This document shows, piece after piece, positions 44,186 through 53,801 of a stretch of DNA of 64,000 nt. The first letter of the stretch is position 1, and each line of letters begins with the position of its first letter. Source of the DNA: Paenibacillus hamazuiensis (GTDB taxonomy: Bacteria; Bacillota; Bacilli; Paenibacillales; NBRC-103111); the NCBI RefSeq assembly GCF_023276405.1, contig NZ_JALRMO010000001.1, positions 7,975,501-8,039,500 on the forward strand. The letters run 5' to 3'. The position numbers and the translations under genes were made by a program. The notes beneath the pieces were generated by a model that worked only from the letters and a program-made list of their open reading frames with translations, did no database searches and was not told the DNA's origin.

Positions 44186-45301
44186 GTGGTGAAAACCATA
44201 CAAATCCATAAAGCTTACAAATTTCGTATCTTTCCCAGCCAAGAACAAATTACGCAAATCGCTAAAACGCTTGGATGTAGTCGATTCGTTTTCAATCATT
44301 TCTTAGCGAAGTGGAATGAAGTATACAAGGAAACGGGCAACGGATTAACATACTGTGCCTGTTCCGCTGAATTACCAGCATTAAAATCCGAATTTACATG
44401 GCTAAAAGAAGTGGACAGCATAGCGATTCAATCGTCCGTAAAGAACCTTGCCGATGCTTACGCCCGATTTTTTAAGAAGCAAAACGATGCTCCACGATTC
44501 AAAAGCAAGAAAAACAAAGTGCAATCCTACACAACCAAATATATAAATGGAAATATTGCTGTCGTAGGCAATAAGATCAAGTTACCTAAATTGGGATTTG
44601 TTCGTTTTGCGAAATCAAGAGAAGTGGAAGGACGAGTTGTGAACGCAACCATTAGACGGAATCCTTCTGGAAAATATTTCGTTTCCTTGTTGGTAGAGAC
44701 GGAGATACAAGCATGGTCAAAAACAAACAAGGAAGTGGGAATCGATGTTGGATTAAAAGACTTTGCGACCCTTTCTACTGGTGAAGTGTTTGCGAATCCG
44801 AAATTCCTTCGCAAGATGGAGCATCAATTAGCCCGTGAACAACGCAAGCTTTCCAGATGTAAAAAAGGTTCATCCAACTGGAACAAACAACGGGTCAAGG
44901 TTGCTTGTATCCATGAAGGGATTGCGGCTGCTCGTACCGATTACTTGCACAAAATTTCAACGCACATCGTCAAAAACCACGACATGATAGCGATGGAAGA
45001 TCTGCAAGTTTCGAATATGATGCAGAACCATAAGTTAGCAAAAGCGATTAGCGAAGTGTCTTGGTATCAATTCAGAACGATGTTAGAGTACAAGGCGAAA
45101 TGGTATGGAAGAGAATTGGTAGTCGTGGGGAAAACATTCGCCTCTTCTCAGTTGTGCTCTAGTTGCGGATACCAAAACAAAGAGGTTAAAAATCTGAATC
45201 TTCGTGACTGGACTTGTCCTTCGTGCCATGAACATCATCAAAGGGATATAAACGCAAGTCGAAACATTCTTGCCGAAGGCAAAAGACTATTTTCAGCGTA
45301 A
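44186..45301 (+). CDS. tnpB: TnpB RNA-guided nuclease (IS200/IS605 family)
   Basis: TnpB of 371 residues. N-terminal [12 protein letters not shown], then the RuvC-like catalytic triad D187 in GIDVGLKD, E271 in AMEDLQ and D354 in RDINAS; the zinc finger is C324/C327 with C344/C347 (CSSCG, CPSCH). All catalytic residues are present. TnpB cuts DNA guided by an RNA made from the element's right end. At the distance expected from the ribosome site AAAGGTGG (44182-44189) the codon is ATA (44198) instead of ATG; the usable starts GTG 44186 or 44189 lie inside the ribosome site, so translation may be poor. Base composition is lower in GC than the neighbours. Confidence 0.92.
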   Translation: MVKTIQIHKAYKFRIFPSQEQITQIAKTLGCSRFVFNHFLAKWNEVYKETGNGLTYCACSAELPALKSEFTWLKEVDSIAIQSSVKNLADAYARFFKKQNDAPRFKSKKNKVQSYTTKYINGNIAVVGNKIKLPKLGFVRFAKSREVEGRVVNATIRRNPSGKYFVSLLVETEIQAWSKTNKEVGIDVGLKDFATLSTGEVFANPKFLRKMEHQLAREQRKLSRCKKGSSNWNKQRVKVACIHEGIAAARTDYLHKISTHIVKNHDMIAMEDLQVSNMMQNHKLAKAISEVSWYQFRTMLEYKAKWYGRELVVVGKTFASSQLCSSCGYQNKEVKNLNLRDWTCPSCHEHHQRDINASRNILAEGKRLFSA

Positions 45302-45403
45302 ATCGTTACGCCAACCGTAGGGACTACGGGGGTAGCCTGCTTACCTTCGCTCATTGGAGCGTTTAGCGCAGGAATCTCGCGACTTTAGTCGTGAGAGGTT
45401 CAA
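45230..45403 (+). ncRNA. Predicted omega RNA (reRNA) of the TnpB element
   Basis: In this family the guide RNA covers the 3' end of tnpB and the right-end hairpins and continues into flanking DNA as the guide. Here the stretch includes the tnpB end, a GC-rich part with CGGGGGTAGCC and the terminal hairpin at 45376-45395. The guide would be read from about 45404 onward. Extent is inferred from the family, not seen directly. Confidence 0.45.
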
Positions 45404-45430
45404 ATAAACTTTTAAGGATGGTGACGGATC

Positions 45431-46204
45431 ATGGCTTTGATGCAATGTCAGTTTTTCTCGGAGGCGTTGGGATTGAGCTGTTCGATGTACGCGATCATAC
45501 CCCAGCCGACCAAAGGGCAGATCGGTCTGGCGTCCAGCGCGCGCGGCGGCAAACATCCGACATTGTTTTTGCTCCACGGAATGTCGGACGACCATACGAT
45601 ATGGCTGCGCCGCACCTCGATCGAGCGTTATGTCGCTTCGCTCGGCCTCGCCGTGGTTATGCCTGCCGTGCATCGCAGCTTTTACACCGATATGGCGCAC
45701 GGAGGCAAATATTGGACGTTTATCAGCGAAGAGCTGCCTGAGCTCGCCCGTTCGTTTTTCCCTTTATCGGACCGGCGGGAGGACAACTTCGTGGCGGGGC
45801 TGTCGATGGGCGGCTACGGAGCGTTCAAGCTGGCGCTCACTTGCCCGGAAAAGTTTGCGGCCGCAGCCAGCTTGTCGGGAGCGCTCGATATGGCGGAGCA
45901 TGTGAAGCGGCGCGATTCGCAGGAGATGCGGAACATTTTCGGCGATTTGTCCGCTTTGGCGGGCGGCAGTCACGATTTGTTCGCGCTGGCGTCGCAGCTG
46001 TCGGCGTCGGATAAGCCTCGTCCGATGATGTATCAATGCTGCGGCACGGAGGACTTTCTCTATGAAGATAACGTCCGTTTCCGCGATCACTGCCGCACGA
46101 TAGGGTTGGAGCTGACTTACGAGGAGGAGGCCGGATCTCACGAATGGGGCTACTGGGACGCCAAAATCCAAAGCGTGCTCAAGTGGCTTCCGCTCGCTCC
46201 TTAA
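45431..46204 (+). CDS. Esterase of the EstA/S-formylglutathione hydrolase type
   Basis: Alpha/beta-hydrolase of 257 residues similar to tributyrin esterases. The oxyanion region is [12 protein letters not shown], the nucleophile [10 protein letters not shown], the acid in [12 protein letters not shown] and the His in [11 protein letters not shown]. There is no signal peptide, so it is cytoplasmic. AAGGATGG before ATG 45431 is the ribosome site. The TnpB element ends fewer than 30 bases upstream, so the native promoter has probably been displaced; expression may come from the element. Confidence 0.92.
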   Translation: MALMQCQFFSEALGLSCSMYAIIPQPTKGQIGLASSARGGKHPTLFLLHGMSDDHTIWLRRTSIERYVASLGLAVVMPAVHRSFYTDMAHGGKYWTFISEELPELARSFFPLSDRREDNFVAGLSMGGYGAFKLALTCPEKFAAAASLSGALDMAEHVKRRDSQEMRNIFGDLSALAGGSHDLFALASQLSASDKPRPMMYQCCGTEDFLYEDNVRFRDHCRTIGLELTYEEEAGSHEWGYWDAKIQSVLKWLPLAP

Positions 46205-46244
46205 AAGAAAAAACCTGAGCCCGGCCGTCCGGATTGCTCAGGTT
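46204..46244 (-). terminator. Terminator of the DUF3055-like gene
   Basis: AACCTGAGC / GCTCAGGTT stem with a T-rich tail on the minus strand. It lies between convergent genes; the plus-strand side has no T run. Confidence 0.75.
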
Positions 46245-46277
46245 CCTGCATCATATTGGCGAGGTGCGCCTTGCGGA

Positions 46278-46571
46278 TTATATATCCGTGAAGTTAATCG
46301 TCCCGACGATTTCGCCCAAAAAGGTGCGCAGCTCCTCCGCTTCTTCTTCCGTCAGCTTGTACGCGTATTCGAGGTATCCTTCCGCGGCGAGATCGTCCGG
46401 GCCGATGACGGCGGTGCGTCCGGTCTGCATGTCGGTGACCATTTTTTTTCCGTAAAAACGGTTCGTGTTGATTATCGCCAGGTCGAAACGTCGCATCGTC
46501 TCGCCGACAAAGCAGAGAAAACGGGTTGTCGTTTCTTCGGTCGTATCGTACAAGAAATCAAATTCGGACAT
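46278..46571 (-). CDS. DUF3055-like small protein
   Basis: Cytoplasmic protein of 97 residues, reading DFLYDTTEETTTRFLCFVGE, then MRRFDLAIINTNRFYGKKMV and an acidic helix LTEEEAEELRTFLGEIVG. I recognise it as the kind annotated DUF3055 in Bacillales; function unknown. Start ATG 46571 follows GGAG; an upstream ATG at 46583 is possible. It is divergent from ilvD. Confidence 0.8.
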   Translation of the reverse strand: MSEFDFLYDTTEETTTRFLCFVGETMRRFDLAIINTNRFYGKKMVTDMQTGRTAVIGPDDLAAEGYLEYAYKLTEEEAEELRTFLGEIVGTINFTDI

Positions 46572-46722
46572 GAGGAACAGCTCCATTCGGCACATTTTTC
46601 CTTCGATTATACATGATTAAATTCAAATAATAAATTTTCATTTCGGTCAAAAAGTGATAGAATTTAATGAAGTGATTCCATTCCAGATTCATATTTTTTA
46701 TTTTAGGAGGCAAAGGAACGGT

Positions 46723-48420
46723 ATGGCTAAGCCCAAAATGAGAAGCGACATGATTAAAAAAGGCTTCGACCGCGCCCCTCACCGCAGCTTGCTGCGCGCT
46801 GCCGGCGTGAAAGAAGAAGATTTCGATAAACCGTTTATCGCGGTGTGCAACTCGTACATCGATATCATTCCGGGACACGTGCACCTGCAGGAGTTCGGCA
46901 AGCTGGTCAAAGAAGCGATCCGCGAAGCGGGCGGCGTTCCGTTCGAATTCAACACGATCGGCGTGGACGACGGCATCGCGATGGGCCACATCGGCATGCG
47001 TTATTCGCTGCCGAGCCGCGAAATTATCGCCGACTCCCTGGAGACGGTCGTTTCGGCGCACTGGTTCGACGGCATGGTCTGCATCCCGAACTGCGATAAA
47101 ATTACGCCGGGCATGATGATGGGCGCTCTGCGCGTCAACATCCCGACCATCTTCGTCAGCGGCGGTCCGATGAAGGCCGGCAAAACAAGCGACGGACGCG
47201 CGATCTCTCTCTCCTCGGTATTCGAAGGCGTGGGAGCTTACCAAGCCGGCAAGATCGACGAGAAAGGCCTGCAGGAGCTGGAGCAATACGGCTGTCCGAC
47301 ATGCGGTTCCTGCTCCGGCATGTTTACGGCGAACTCGATGAACTGCTTGTGCGAGGTGCTTGGCCTTGCGCTGCCGGGCAACGGTACGATTTTGGCGATT
47401 TCCGAAGAGCGCAGAGAGTTCGTCAAGCGTTCCGCCAAGCAGCTGATGACTCTGATCGAGAAGGACATCAAACCGCGCGACATCGTGACGATGGAAGCGA
47501 TCGACAACGCGTTCGCGCTCGACATGGCGATGGGCGGCTCCACGAACACCGTGCTTCATACACTGGCGCTGGCGCGAGAAGCAGGCTTCGAATATCCGAT
47601 CGAACGCATCAACGAGGTTGCAAAACGTGTGCCGTATTTGTCGAAAGTGGCTCCGGCCGTCGACGGAAACAACACGTGGCATATCGAAGACGTGCACAAT
47701 GCGGGCGGCGTGAGCGCAATCATCAACGAGCTGCTCAAAAAGCCGGGCGTGCTCAACGGCGACTGCATCACGGTTAATGCGACGACGCTTCGCGAGGCGG
47801 TTGCCGGAGCGGAGATCAAAAATAAGGACGTTATCCGTCCGCTCGATAACCCGCACAGCCAAGAGGGCGGTCTGGCCGTATTGTTCGGCAACCTCGCTCC
47901 GGAAGGCAGCATCGTGAAAGTCGGTGCGGTCGATAAATCCGTCGGCGGCCGCCACGTCGGCCCGGCCATCTGCTTCGATTCGCAGGAGGAGGCGCTCGCC
48001 GGCATCGCCAACGGCAAAGTCAAAGAAGGACATGTTGTCGTTATCCGCTACGAAGGACCGAAGGGCGGTCCGGGCATGCCGGAAATGCTCGCTCCGACGT
48101 CGCAAATCGTCGGCATGGGCCTCGGCGCGAAGGTCGGCCTGATCACCGACGGCCGTTTCTCCGGCGCATCCCGCGGCATCAGCATCGGCCATATTTCGCC
48201 GGAAGCGGCGGAAGGCGGTCCGATCGCGTTCGTCGAGGACGGCGACTTCATCGACCTCGACATGATTAACCGCACCATTACGCTGCAGGTGAGCGACGAA
48301 GAATTGGAGCGCCGCCGCGCGAACTGGAAAGGTTTCGAGCCGAAGGTGAAAACGGGTTATCTCGCACGTTATTCCAAGCTGGTGACGAACGCAAGTGCCG
48401 GCGGTGTGCTTAAAATTTAA
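46723..48420 (+). CDS. ilvD: Dihydroxy-acid dehydratase
   Basis: IlvD of 565 residues, the iron-sulfur enzyme that makes the 2-keto acids for valine, isoleucine and pantothenate. Cluster Cys motifs are CIPNCDK and [10 protein letters not shown]; also [34 protein letters not shown] and [26 protein letters not shown] and AAAGGAA lie before ATG 46723. It stands alone, apart from other ilv genes, in an AT-rich promoter setting and with its own terminator. Confidence 0.96.
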   Translation: MAKPKMRSDMIKKGFDRAPHRSLLRAAGVKEEDFDKPFIAVCNSYIDIIPGHVHLQEFGKLVKEAIREAGGVPFEFNTIGVDDGIAMGHIGMRYSLPSREIIADSLETVVSAHWFDGMVCIPNCDKITPGMMMGALRVNIPTIFVSGGPMKAGKTSDGRAISLSSVFEGVGAYQAGKIDEKGLQELEQYGCPTCGSCSGMFTANSMNCLCEVLGLALPGNGTILAISEERREFVKRSAKQLMTLIEKDIKPRDIVTMEAIDNAFALDMAMGGSTNTVLHTLALAREAGFEYPIERINEVAKRVPYLSKVAPAVDGNNTWHIEDVHNAGGVSAIINELLKKPGVLNGDCITVNATTLREAVAGAEIKNKDVIRPLDNPHSQEGGLAVLFGNLAPEGSIVKVGAVDKSVGGRHVGPAICFDSQEEALAGIANGKVKEGHVVVIRYEGPKGGPGMPEMLAPTSQIVGMGLGAKVGLITDGRFSGASRGISIGHISPEAAEGGPIAFVEDGDFIDLDMINRTITLQVSDEELERRRANWKGFEPKVKTGYLARYSKLVTNASAGGVLKI

Positions 48421-48430
48421 TCAAGCTAAG

Positions 48431-48461
48431 GGAGGCCTCGCGGAAGCGGGGCCTTTTTTCC
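48431..48461 (+). terminator. Rho-independent terminator of ilvD
   Basis: GGAGGCCTCGC / GCGGGGCC stem with a GGAA loop and six T. Confidence 0.8.
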
Positions 48462-48528
48462 GGGAAAGGTAAGGGGCACCCCGAAAAGTTCTATCAAGCG
48501 GTCTGATCGATTATTTGGGTGAAGCGGG

Positions 48529-48867
48529 TTACGCGTTCAAGTCGACATCCTCGTTTTCGGAGGGAGTTTCGAAATCGCCCGGGTGGTCTCTCGGGATACC
48601 TTCATGCAGATTGCGATTTTCGTAGGTGTAAGCGTTTTGCGAGCGCTGATCCTCACGCCATGGCGTGCTTTTGCCGATGGATTCTACGAGAGAGCCGGAG
48701 CCGTAAGGACCTTCCGGAAATTCCTCGGCCGTCAAATCGTTGCGCTGGGATTCGACATTCCGGAAGTCGGTGTAGCGCTGCTGCTCCTCTTCTTGAATAA
48801 AGCCGTTTTGGGCTTGAGGGGACAAGTTGTTGCGGATCGATTCGCGTTTTCGTTCCAAGCGGTCCAT
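48529..48867 (-). CDS. Small hydrophilic protein of unknown function
   Basis: Protein of 112 residues, very hydrophilic and rich in Glu, Asn, Arg and Gln (MDRLERKRESIRNNLSPQAQ; ESQRNDLTAEEFPEGPYGSG). It has no membrane or catalytic motif and is probably disordered; this composition is common in small sporulation or stress proteins. GGGAGG upstream sets ATG 48867. Not recognised. Confidence 0.65.
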   Translation of the reverse strand: MDRLERKRESIRNNLSPQAQNGFIQEEEQQRYTDFRNVESQRNDLTAEEFPEGPYGSGSLVESIGKSTPWREDQRSQNAYTYENRNLHEGIPRDHPGDFETPSENEDVDLNA

Positions 48868-48955
48868 TGGGTAACCTCCCGTGATGTACGTTTTCTCCAT
48901 TGTGCCCTGAACGTACCGCTGTTATCCCGATACAGGAATATATGGTAAAATGTTC

Positions 48956-48984
48956 TTGATTTTGCGCTCAGGACATGCTATCAT
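48956..48984 (+). promoter_or_regulatory. Promoter of the HRDC gene
   Basis: TTGATT at 48956-48961 and TATCAT at 48979-48984, spaced by 17 bases. The transcript would start near 48991, upstream of a terminator. Confidence 0.6.
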
Positions 48985-49015
48985 ATGGATAATTTCAAAA
49001 CGAACGGAACGAGGA

Positions 49016-49051
49016 AGCACCTCTCTTACACGGTAGGAGAGGTGCTTTTTT
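49016..49051 (+). terminator. Terminator inside the HRDC gene leader (possible attenuator)
   Basis: AGCACCTCTC and GAGAGGTGCT form a perfect ten-base stem followed by six T. It lies between the promoter at 48956 and GTG 49099, so full-length transcription needs read-through. GAGG just 5' of the stem could pair with CCTC in it as a weak alternative fold. Confidence 0.75.
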
Positions 49052-49098
49052 GCGTTCTGCGTTTGGAAGCTGACCACCATTCGAAGGAGGAGACAGAT

Positions 49099-50112
49099 GT
49101 GAACGTCGTCTTTTTAACAACGCTGGAGAAGAAAACAACGGAAAACCGGGTCAAAACCGCAAGGCTGACCATTGCCGAGCAGCAGGGGGAATGGAATGCG
49201 ATATGGAGCGAGCCGCGGGATGACGGCAAGATGCAGCAGTCGGTCTGGTACGAAGGGCACAGCTGGGAAAGCCTGATGGAAGCGTTTCGGCAAAATTTGT
49301 ACGTCAAGCAGTCCGAGGGATACCGACCTTTGCTTGACGCGGCGGTTGCCGATCCGGTCGAGCTGATGGGCGAACGGTATGCGCAGGCGATGATGCTGCA
49401 ATATTACAGCGAGTTCAGCAGCAACGAGGAGCTGTATGAGCAGCTTCGCCAATGGCGACGAGAGCAGTCGGCGAAGGACGGCAAATCGCCGTTTATTTTG
49501 GCGACGAACAAGACGCTGCGCATGATCAGCGCCTTCGTTCCTCACACAACGGAGGAGCTGATGCAGCTGCCGGGCGTAGGAGAACAACGGGCCAAGCAGT
49601 ATGGCGAAGCGATTTTGCGGCTTACCCAGCCGTATGACCGCGAGATGGCGTTTCCGCTCAATTGGGTGGAAAACCGTGTAAACCGGGCCGAGTTCGTGCT
49701 GTGGCTGCAGCAGCAAAAAGAAGAGAAGCGCAAGGCGGAGCAGCAGCGCAAGGAGCTTAAGCTGAGCCTGCTCGAAGCCGTATCGCAAGGAGCGGCGCTG
49801 GCGACCTTGGCGGATAAAACTTCGCTCAAACGGCGCGATCTCGTCGCATGGGCGGAGGAACTGGACCGCGAAGGCTACGATATGACGCCGCTTGCCGACG
49901 CCGAGCTTAAGTCGGTGCCCGCTGCTGAGGTGGAAAAAGCGCTCGGAGCGTTCGATCTGCTCGGCGACCGGTACCTGAAGCCGGTGCTGGAATCGATGTA
50001 CAAGCCGGACGAGCTGAAGGGCAAAGAAATCGATCGCATCTACGAATGGCTCCGCCTGCTTCGCCTGAAGTACCGCAAAACAAAAAGCCCCGACATCGTC
50101 GAGGCCAGCTAG
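49099..50112 (+). CDS. HRDC-domain protein
   Basis: Protein of 337 residues. An HRDC nucleic-acid-binding domain lies near residues 125-190 (AKDGKSPFILATNKTLRMIS, then TTEELMQLPGVGEQRAKQYG and EAILRL), followed by a basic coiled-coil-like helix (KEEKRKAEQQRKELKLSLLE) and a C-terminal helical part. HRDC is found in RecQ and RNase D, but no helicase or nuclease motifs are present, so it is probably a nucleic-acid accessory factor. GTG 49099 lies eight bases after AAGGAGG. Its leader holds a terminator. Confidence 0.85.
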   Translation: MNVVFLTTLEKKTTENRVKTARLTIAEQQGEWNAIWSEPRDDGKMQQSVWYEGHSWESLMEAFRQNLYVKQSEGYRPLLDAAVADPVELMGERYAQAMMLQYYSEFSSNEELYEQLRQWRREQSAKDGKSPFILATNKTLRMISAFVPHTTEELMQLPGVGEQRAKQYGEAILRLTQPYDREMAFPLNWVENRVNRAEFVLWLQQQKEEKRKAEQQRKELKLSLLEAVSQGAALATLADKTSLKRRDLVAWAEELDREGYDMTPLADAELKSVPAAEVEKALGAFDLLGDRYLKPVLESMYKPDELKGKEIDRIYEWLRLLRLKYRKTKSPDIVEAS

Positions 50113-50114
50113 CT

Positions 50115-51050
50115 TCACAGCCAATCTTTCTTCCGAAATACCACAAACATCGCTACGCCGACCACGATCATAAATACAACGGCAGCCACGCCGCCATATT
50201 GCCAGTGCAGTCCGGGGATATATTCGAAGTTCATTCCGTAGATACCGGTGATGAACGTGAGCGGCATGAATATGGTCGTCAGCGCGGTAAACACGCGCAT
50301 GATTTCGTTCGCACGGTTGGCCAGGCTGGATTGGTATGCCTCCCGCAAGTTTCCCATCAGGTCGCGGAACGTATCGAACGTCTCCGCGATCTTTACCGCG
50401 TTTTCGTAAATGTCGCCGAAGTACTTTTTCAGCGGCTCGCTGATCAGCTTCAGGTCCTTGCGGTTTAACGTGGCGATCACCTCGCGCTGCGGGACGAGCA
50501 CTTTGCGGAGCCACAATATTTCGCTTCGCAGACCGATGATTTCGTTCAGGTGCGATTTTTTCGTATGCATCAAAATGTCTTCTTCCAGCTTCTCGATCTT
50601 CACGTCGATCCGGTCGGCGACCGTCGTATAGTTATCGACCACGAGATCGATCAGATGGTAGAGAAACAAGTCCGGGGCCGAAACTTCCTCTTCCCAAAGA
50701 ATCGGCTTCAGCGTGCGGATTTCGTTGATTTTTTGCCGGGTTACGGTAATGATGTAATGCTTGCCGAGAAAAATGTTAAGCGAACGGAGGAAAATTTCCT
50801 CGTCGTCAAAGCGAATGCTGTTCATCACGATGAAATAATGCGTGTCGTAAATCTCGATTTTCGGGCGCTGCTCCTCTTCCATCAAGCAGTCCTCCACCGC
50901 CAGATCGTGCAAATGAAACAGCGGCTGCAGAACTTCCAAATCTTCAATTCCCGCGTCGATCCAGTAAAAGCCGGATTCGGGCTCAACCACGGTTTGGGTA
51001 ATATCTTCGATAATCGTAAAAATGCCGTTTTGTACAAGACGTGCCTTCAT
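50115..51050 (-). CDS. corA: CorA-family magnesium/divalent-cation transporter
   Basis: Channel subunit of 311 residues. A large cytoplasmic N-terminal domain with the long stalk helix (HTKKSHLNEIIGLRSEILWL) leads to two C-terminal membrane helices with the defining GMN motif in FITGIYGMNFE; the tail is KKDW. It is convergent with the HRDC gene, with only two bases between the stops. Start is at ATG 51050. Confidence 0.95.
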   Translation of the reverse strand: MKARLVQNGIFTIIEDITQTVVEPESGFYWIDAGIEDLEVLQPLFHLHDLAVEDCLMEEEQRPKIEIYDTHYFIVMNSIRFDDEEIFLRSLNIFLGKHYIITVTRQKINEIRTLKPILWEEEVSAPDLFLYHLIDLVVDNYTTVADRIDVKIEKLEEDILMHTKKSHLNEIIGLRSEILWLRKVLVPQREVIATLNRKDLKLISEPLKKYFGDIYENAVKIAETFDTFRDLMGNLREAYQSSLANRANEIMRVFTALTTIFMPLTFITGIYGMNFEYIPGLHWQYGGVAAVVFMIVVGVAMFVVFRKKDWL

Positions 51051-51416
51051 CTGTCCCCACCCTTTCTGCCAGCGGAAAACAGCCGGGCACGCAGGGGTTA
51101 CAAAACAACCGCAGGCGTGAGCACCGACCGTTTTCCAGCTTTCATATCCAGTTGTTTTGCGAAATACGGAAAACTTCTACTTCGGTCCCCGTCCATGCGC
51201 GGATGTGCACCCCTTTTCATCATCATGTCGAATACTTGTCTAGTATATACCTTCATTTTCCACGATTCAAGGAGAAAAGAATGGATTTCCGGCGATTTTT
51301 GCGCCTTTTTTAAGTTATGGTAAAAGCCGTCATTTGGTTCCGTTTTTATATGCTTTGCGCTTGACGCGCGGAAGGTTTTCGTATAAATTATTTATAACAA
51401 CTGCATATCGATGGAG
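51051..51416. other. Intergenic region with the met operon promoter
   Basis: TTGACG at 51361-51366 with TATAAATT at 51382-51389 is the likely promoter of the SAM-riboswitch transcript. The rest holds nothing recognised. Confidence 0.55.
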
Positions 51417-51592
51417 CTCTTATCAAGAGTAGGTGGAGGGACTGGCCCTATGATACCCGGCAACCGACAACCCTTTCTAGCGAGGGGGATGCACGGTGCT
51501 AATTCTTGCGGAAGCGATTCGCTTCTGGGAGATGAGAGAGGATAATGTGACAAACAAAAACCTTTCTCGCGCCCTGAGAAAGGTTTTTTTTA
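51417..51592 (+). promoter_or_regulatory. SAM-I (S-box) riboswitch with terminator
   Basis: The classical S-box is intact: P1 CTCTTATC (51417) pairs with GATGAGAG (51531), and GAGGGACTGGCCC, GATACCCGGCAACC and GGTGCTAATTC are present in order. The expression platform ends in the terminator AACCTTTCTC / GAGAAAGGTT with eight T (51559-51592). S-adenosylmethionine binding would end transcription before metA. Confidence 0.95.
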
Positions 51593-51648
51593 ATTCTCGG
51601 GCGGCGGCTCCTACAACCCATTGAGAACATATTAAAGGAGTGAGCAGT

Positions 51649-52575
51649 ATGCCGATTAAAATTCCCGATCATTTGCCTGCCAAAGAAGTGCTGGTGCAAG
51701 AAAATATTTTCGTGATGGATGAAACCGTCGCGTTTCATCAAGATATCCGTCCGCTGCGGATTGCGATCCTGAATTTGATGCCGACCAAAGAAACGACGGA
51801 GACGCAAATTTTGCGGCTGCTCGGGAATACGGCGCTGCAGGTGGAGTTTGTGCTGCTGCACCCGAAAACGCATACGTCGAAAAATACGTCGGCCGAACAC
51901 CTCGAGCAGTTTTATAAGACGTTCGACGATGTGAAGCATGAGCGGTTTGACGGCATGATCATTACCGGCGCGCCGGTGGAAACGCTCGAATTCGAGGACG
52001 TCAACTACTGGCAAGAGCTGAAGACGATCATGGATTGGTCGACCCATAATGTCACATCGACGCTTCATATTTGCTGGGCGGCGCAGGCCGGCTTGTACCA
52101 CCATTTCGGAGTGCCGAAATACCCGCTTCCGGAAAAAATGTTCGGCGTGTTCCCGCACACGATCTCAAGACCAAACGTCAAGCTGCTGCGCGGCTTCGAC
52201 GAGACATTTTTCGTGCCGCAGTCGCGGCATACGGAAGTGCGCCGGGAAGATATTTTGAAGGTGCCGGATCTGGAAATTTTGTCGGAATCGGAGGAGGCCG
52301 GCGTGTATATCGCCGCCTCGAAGGACGGCCGCCATATTTTTGTAACCGGACATTCGGAATATGACGCGTGTACGCTGAAAGCCGAATACGACCGCGACAT
52401 CAAGAAAGGGATGAATATCGCCGTTCCGAAAAACTACTACCCGAACGACGATCCGAGCCGTCAGCCGCTGGTGACATGGCGCGCCCATGCGAATCTGCTG
52501 TTCTCGAACTGGCTGAACTATTATGTGTACCAGGAAACGCCGTACGATTTATACAAAGGAGAATACGCCATATGA
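51649..52575 (+). CDS. metA: Homoserine O-acetyltransferase (MetA family)
   Basis: MetA-family enzyme of 308 residues that activates homoserine for methionine synthesis. The catalytic Cys142 is in [11 protein letters not shown] and His235/Glu237 in TGHSEYD. Residue 111 is Glu (GAPVETLEF), which in Bacillus MetA goes with acetyl-CoA use, where E. coli has Gly and uses succinyl-CoA. AAAGGAG at 51634-51640 sets ATG 51649. It is the first gene behind the SAM riboswitch and overlaps the next gene by ATGA. Confidence 0.94.
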   Translation: MPIKIPDHLPAKEVLVQENIFVMDETVAFHQDIRPLRIAILNLMPTKETTETQILRLLGNTALQVEFVLLHPKTHTSKNTSAEHLEQFYKTFDDVKHERFDGMIITGAPVETLEFEDVNYWQELKTIMDWSTHNVTSTLHICWAAQAGLYHHFGVPKYPLPEKMFGVFPHTISRPNVKLLRGFDETFFVPQSRHTEVRREDILKVPDLEILSESEEAGVYIAASKDGRHIFVTGHSEYDACTLKAEYDRDIKKGMNIAVPKNYYPNDDPSRQPLVTWRAHANLLFSNWLNYYVYQETPYDLYKGEYAI

Positions 52576-53759
52576 CATTGAATGAAACGCTTCGCGGATT
52601 AAATATCGAAAGCCGGCTCGCGCAAATCGGCTCCCAGTCCGAGCCGGTTACGGGGGCGGTCAGCTTCCCGATCTATCAATCGACGGCATTCCGCCACCCG
52701 CAGCTCGGGAAAAGCACCGGCTTCGATTATGCGCGCACGAAAAGCCCGACGCGCGCGATCCTGGAAGAGGCGATCGCCGACCTCGAATCCGGCGATGCCG
52801 GCTTCGCCTGCAGCTCCGGTATGGCCGCGCTGCAAACGATTTTCGCGTTGTTCAGCCAAGGCGATCATTTGATCGTCTCGCTGGATCTGTACGGCGGCAC
52901 GTACCGATTGCTGGAGCGCATCATGTCGCGCTTCGGCGTGACGTCCACCTACGTGGACACGAACGATCTTGACGCGCTGGAAACGAGCTTTAAGCCTAAC
53001 ACGAAAGCGATTTTGATCGAGACGCCGACCAATCCGCTGATGATGATCACCGATCTGGAGCTGGTGTGCAGCTGGGCACGCAAGAAAGGCATCCTGTCGA
53101 TCGTCGACAACACGCTGCTGACGCCGTTTTTCCAGCGGCCGATCGAGCTTGGCGCCGACATCGTCATCCACAGCGCGACGAAGTACCTGGGAGGCCACAA
53201 CGATGTGCTCGCCGGCTTGATCGTGACGAAGGGCAAGGAGCTGTCCGAGCAGATGGCGTTTCTGCACAACTCAATCGGCGCCGTGCTGAACCCGCAGGAC
53301 AGCTGGCTGCTTATGCGCGGCATGAAGACGCTCGCGATCCGCATGGAGCGCCATCAGTACAACGCCACGAAGATGGCGCAGTATTTGGAGCAGCATCCGC
53401 AGGTAGAGCAGGTGTTTTACCCGGCGCTGCCGACCCACCCGGGGCATGAGGTCCAAAACAAGCAATCGTCCGGAAACACCGGCATCTTCTCCTTTAAAAT
53501 GAAAGACGCCCGTTTCATCGAGCCGATTCTCCGCCATATCAAGCTGATCGCTTTTGCGGAAAGCCTCGGCGGCGTCGAATCGCTGATGACGTATCCGGCT
53601 GTGCAGACGCACGCGGACATTCCGGAGGAAATCCGCCGCAGGGTCGGCGTTGACGACAAGCTGCTGCGTTACTCGGTCGGCATCGAGCATATCGACGATC
53701 TGATCGCTGATCTGTCCCGCGCGATAGAGCTGGCGCAAGAGGAGATCGAAGGGAAGTAA
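52572..53759 (+). CDS. metI: Cystathionine gamma-synthase / O-acetylhomoserine thiolyase
   Basis: Cys/Met-metabolism PLP enzyme of 395 residues. The PLP Lys is in [33 protein letters not shown] and [17 protein letters not shown] are typical. It would condense the acetylhomoserine made by MetA with cysteine or sulfide. The start overlaps the metA stop by four bases, with AAAGGAG nine bases upstream, so the pair is translationally coupled. Confidence 0.92.
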   Translation: MTLNETLRGLNIESRLAQIGSQSEPVTGAVSFPIYQSTAFRHPQLGKSTGFDYARTKSPTRAILEEAIADLESGDAGFACSSGMAALQTIFALFSQGDHLIVSLDLYGGTYRLLERIMSRFGVTSTYVDTNDLDALETSFKPNTKAILIETPTNPLMMITDLELVCSWARKKGILSIVDNTLLTPFFQRPIELGADIVIHSATKYLGGHNDVLAGLIVTKGKELSEQMAFLHNSIGAVLNPQDSWLLMRGMKTLAIRMERHQYNATKMAQYLEQHPQVEQVFYPALPTHPGHEVQNKQSSGNTGIFSFKMKDARFIEPILRHIKLIAFAESLGGVESLMTYPAVQTHADIPEEIRRRVGVDDKLLRYSVGIEHIDDLIADLSRAIELAQEEIEGK

Positions 53760-53801
53760 TCCGCCCGGCGGATCATTCTAAAGAAGAAGGCGGGAACTAC
53801 G

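Larger units (their letters stand above)
44000..45403 (+). mobile_element. Solo TnpB element of the IS200/IS605 group
   Basis: The tnpB gene is framed by two related subterminal hairpins: CTTGTGACTTTAGTCATAAG at the left (44017-44036) and CTCGCGACTTTAGTCGTGAG at the right (45376-45395). Both share GACTTTAGTC with eight-base stems, the imperfect end hairpins that IS605 transposases recognise. TTTAT at 43995-43999, just before the left end, could be the target-adjacent motif. No tnpA gene is present, so it needs a transposase in trans. The exact ends are estimated. Confidence 0.75.

Noticed and set aside
46558-48192. A 544-codon minus-strand frame across ilvD
   Set aside because: Same reason: antisense to a clear housekeeping gene.
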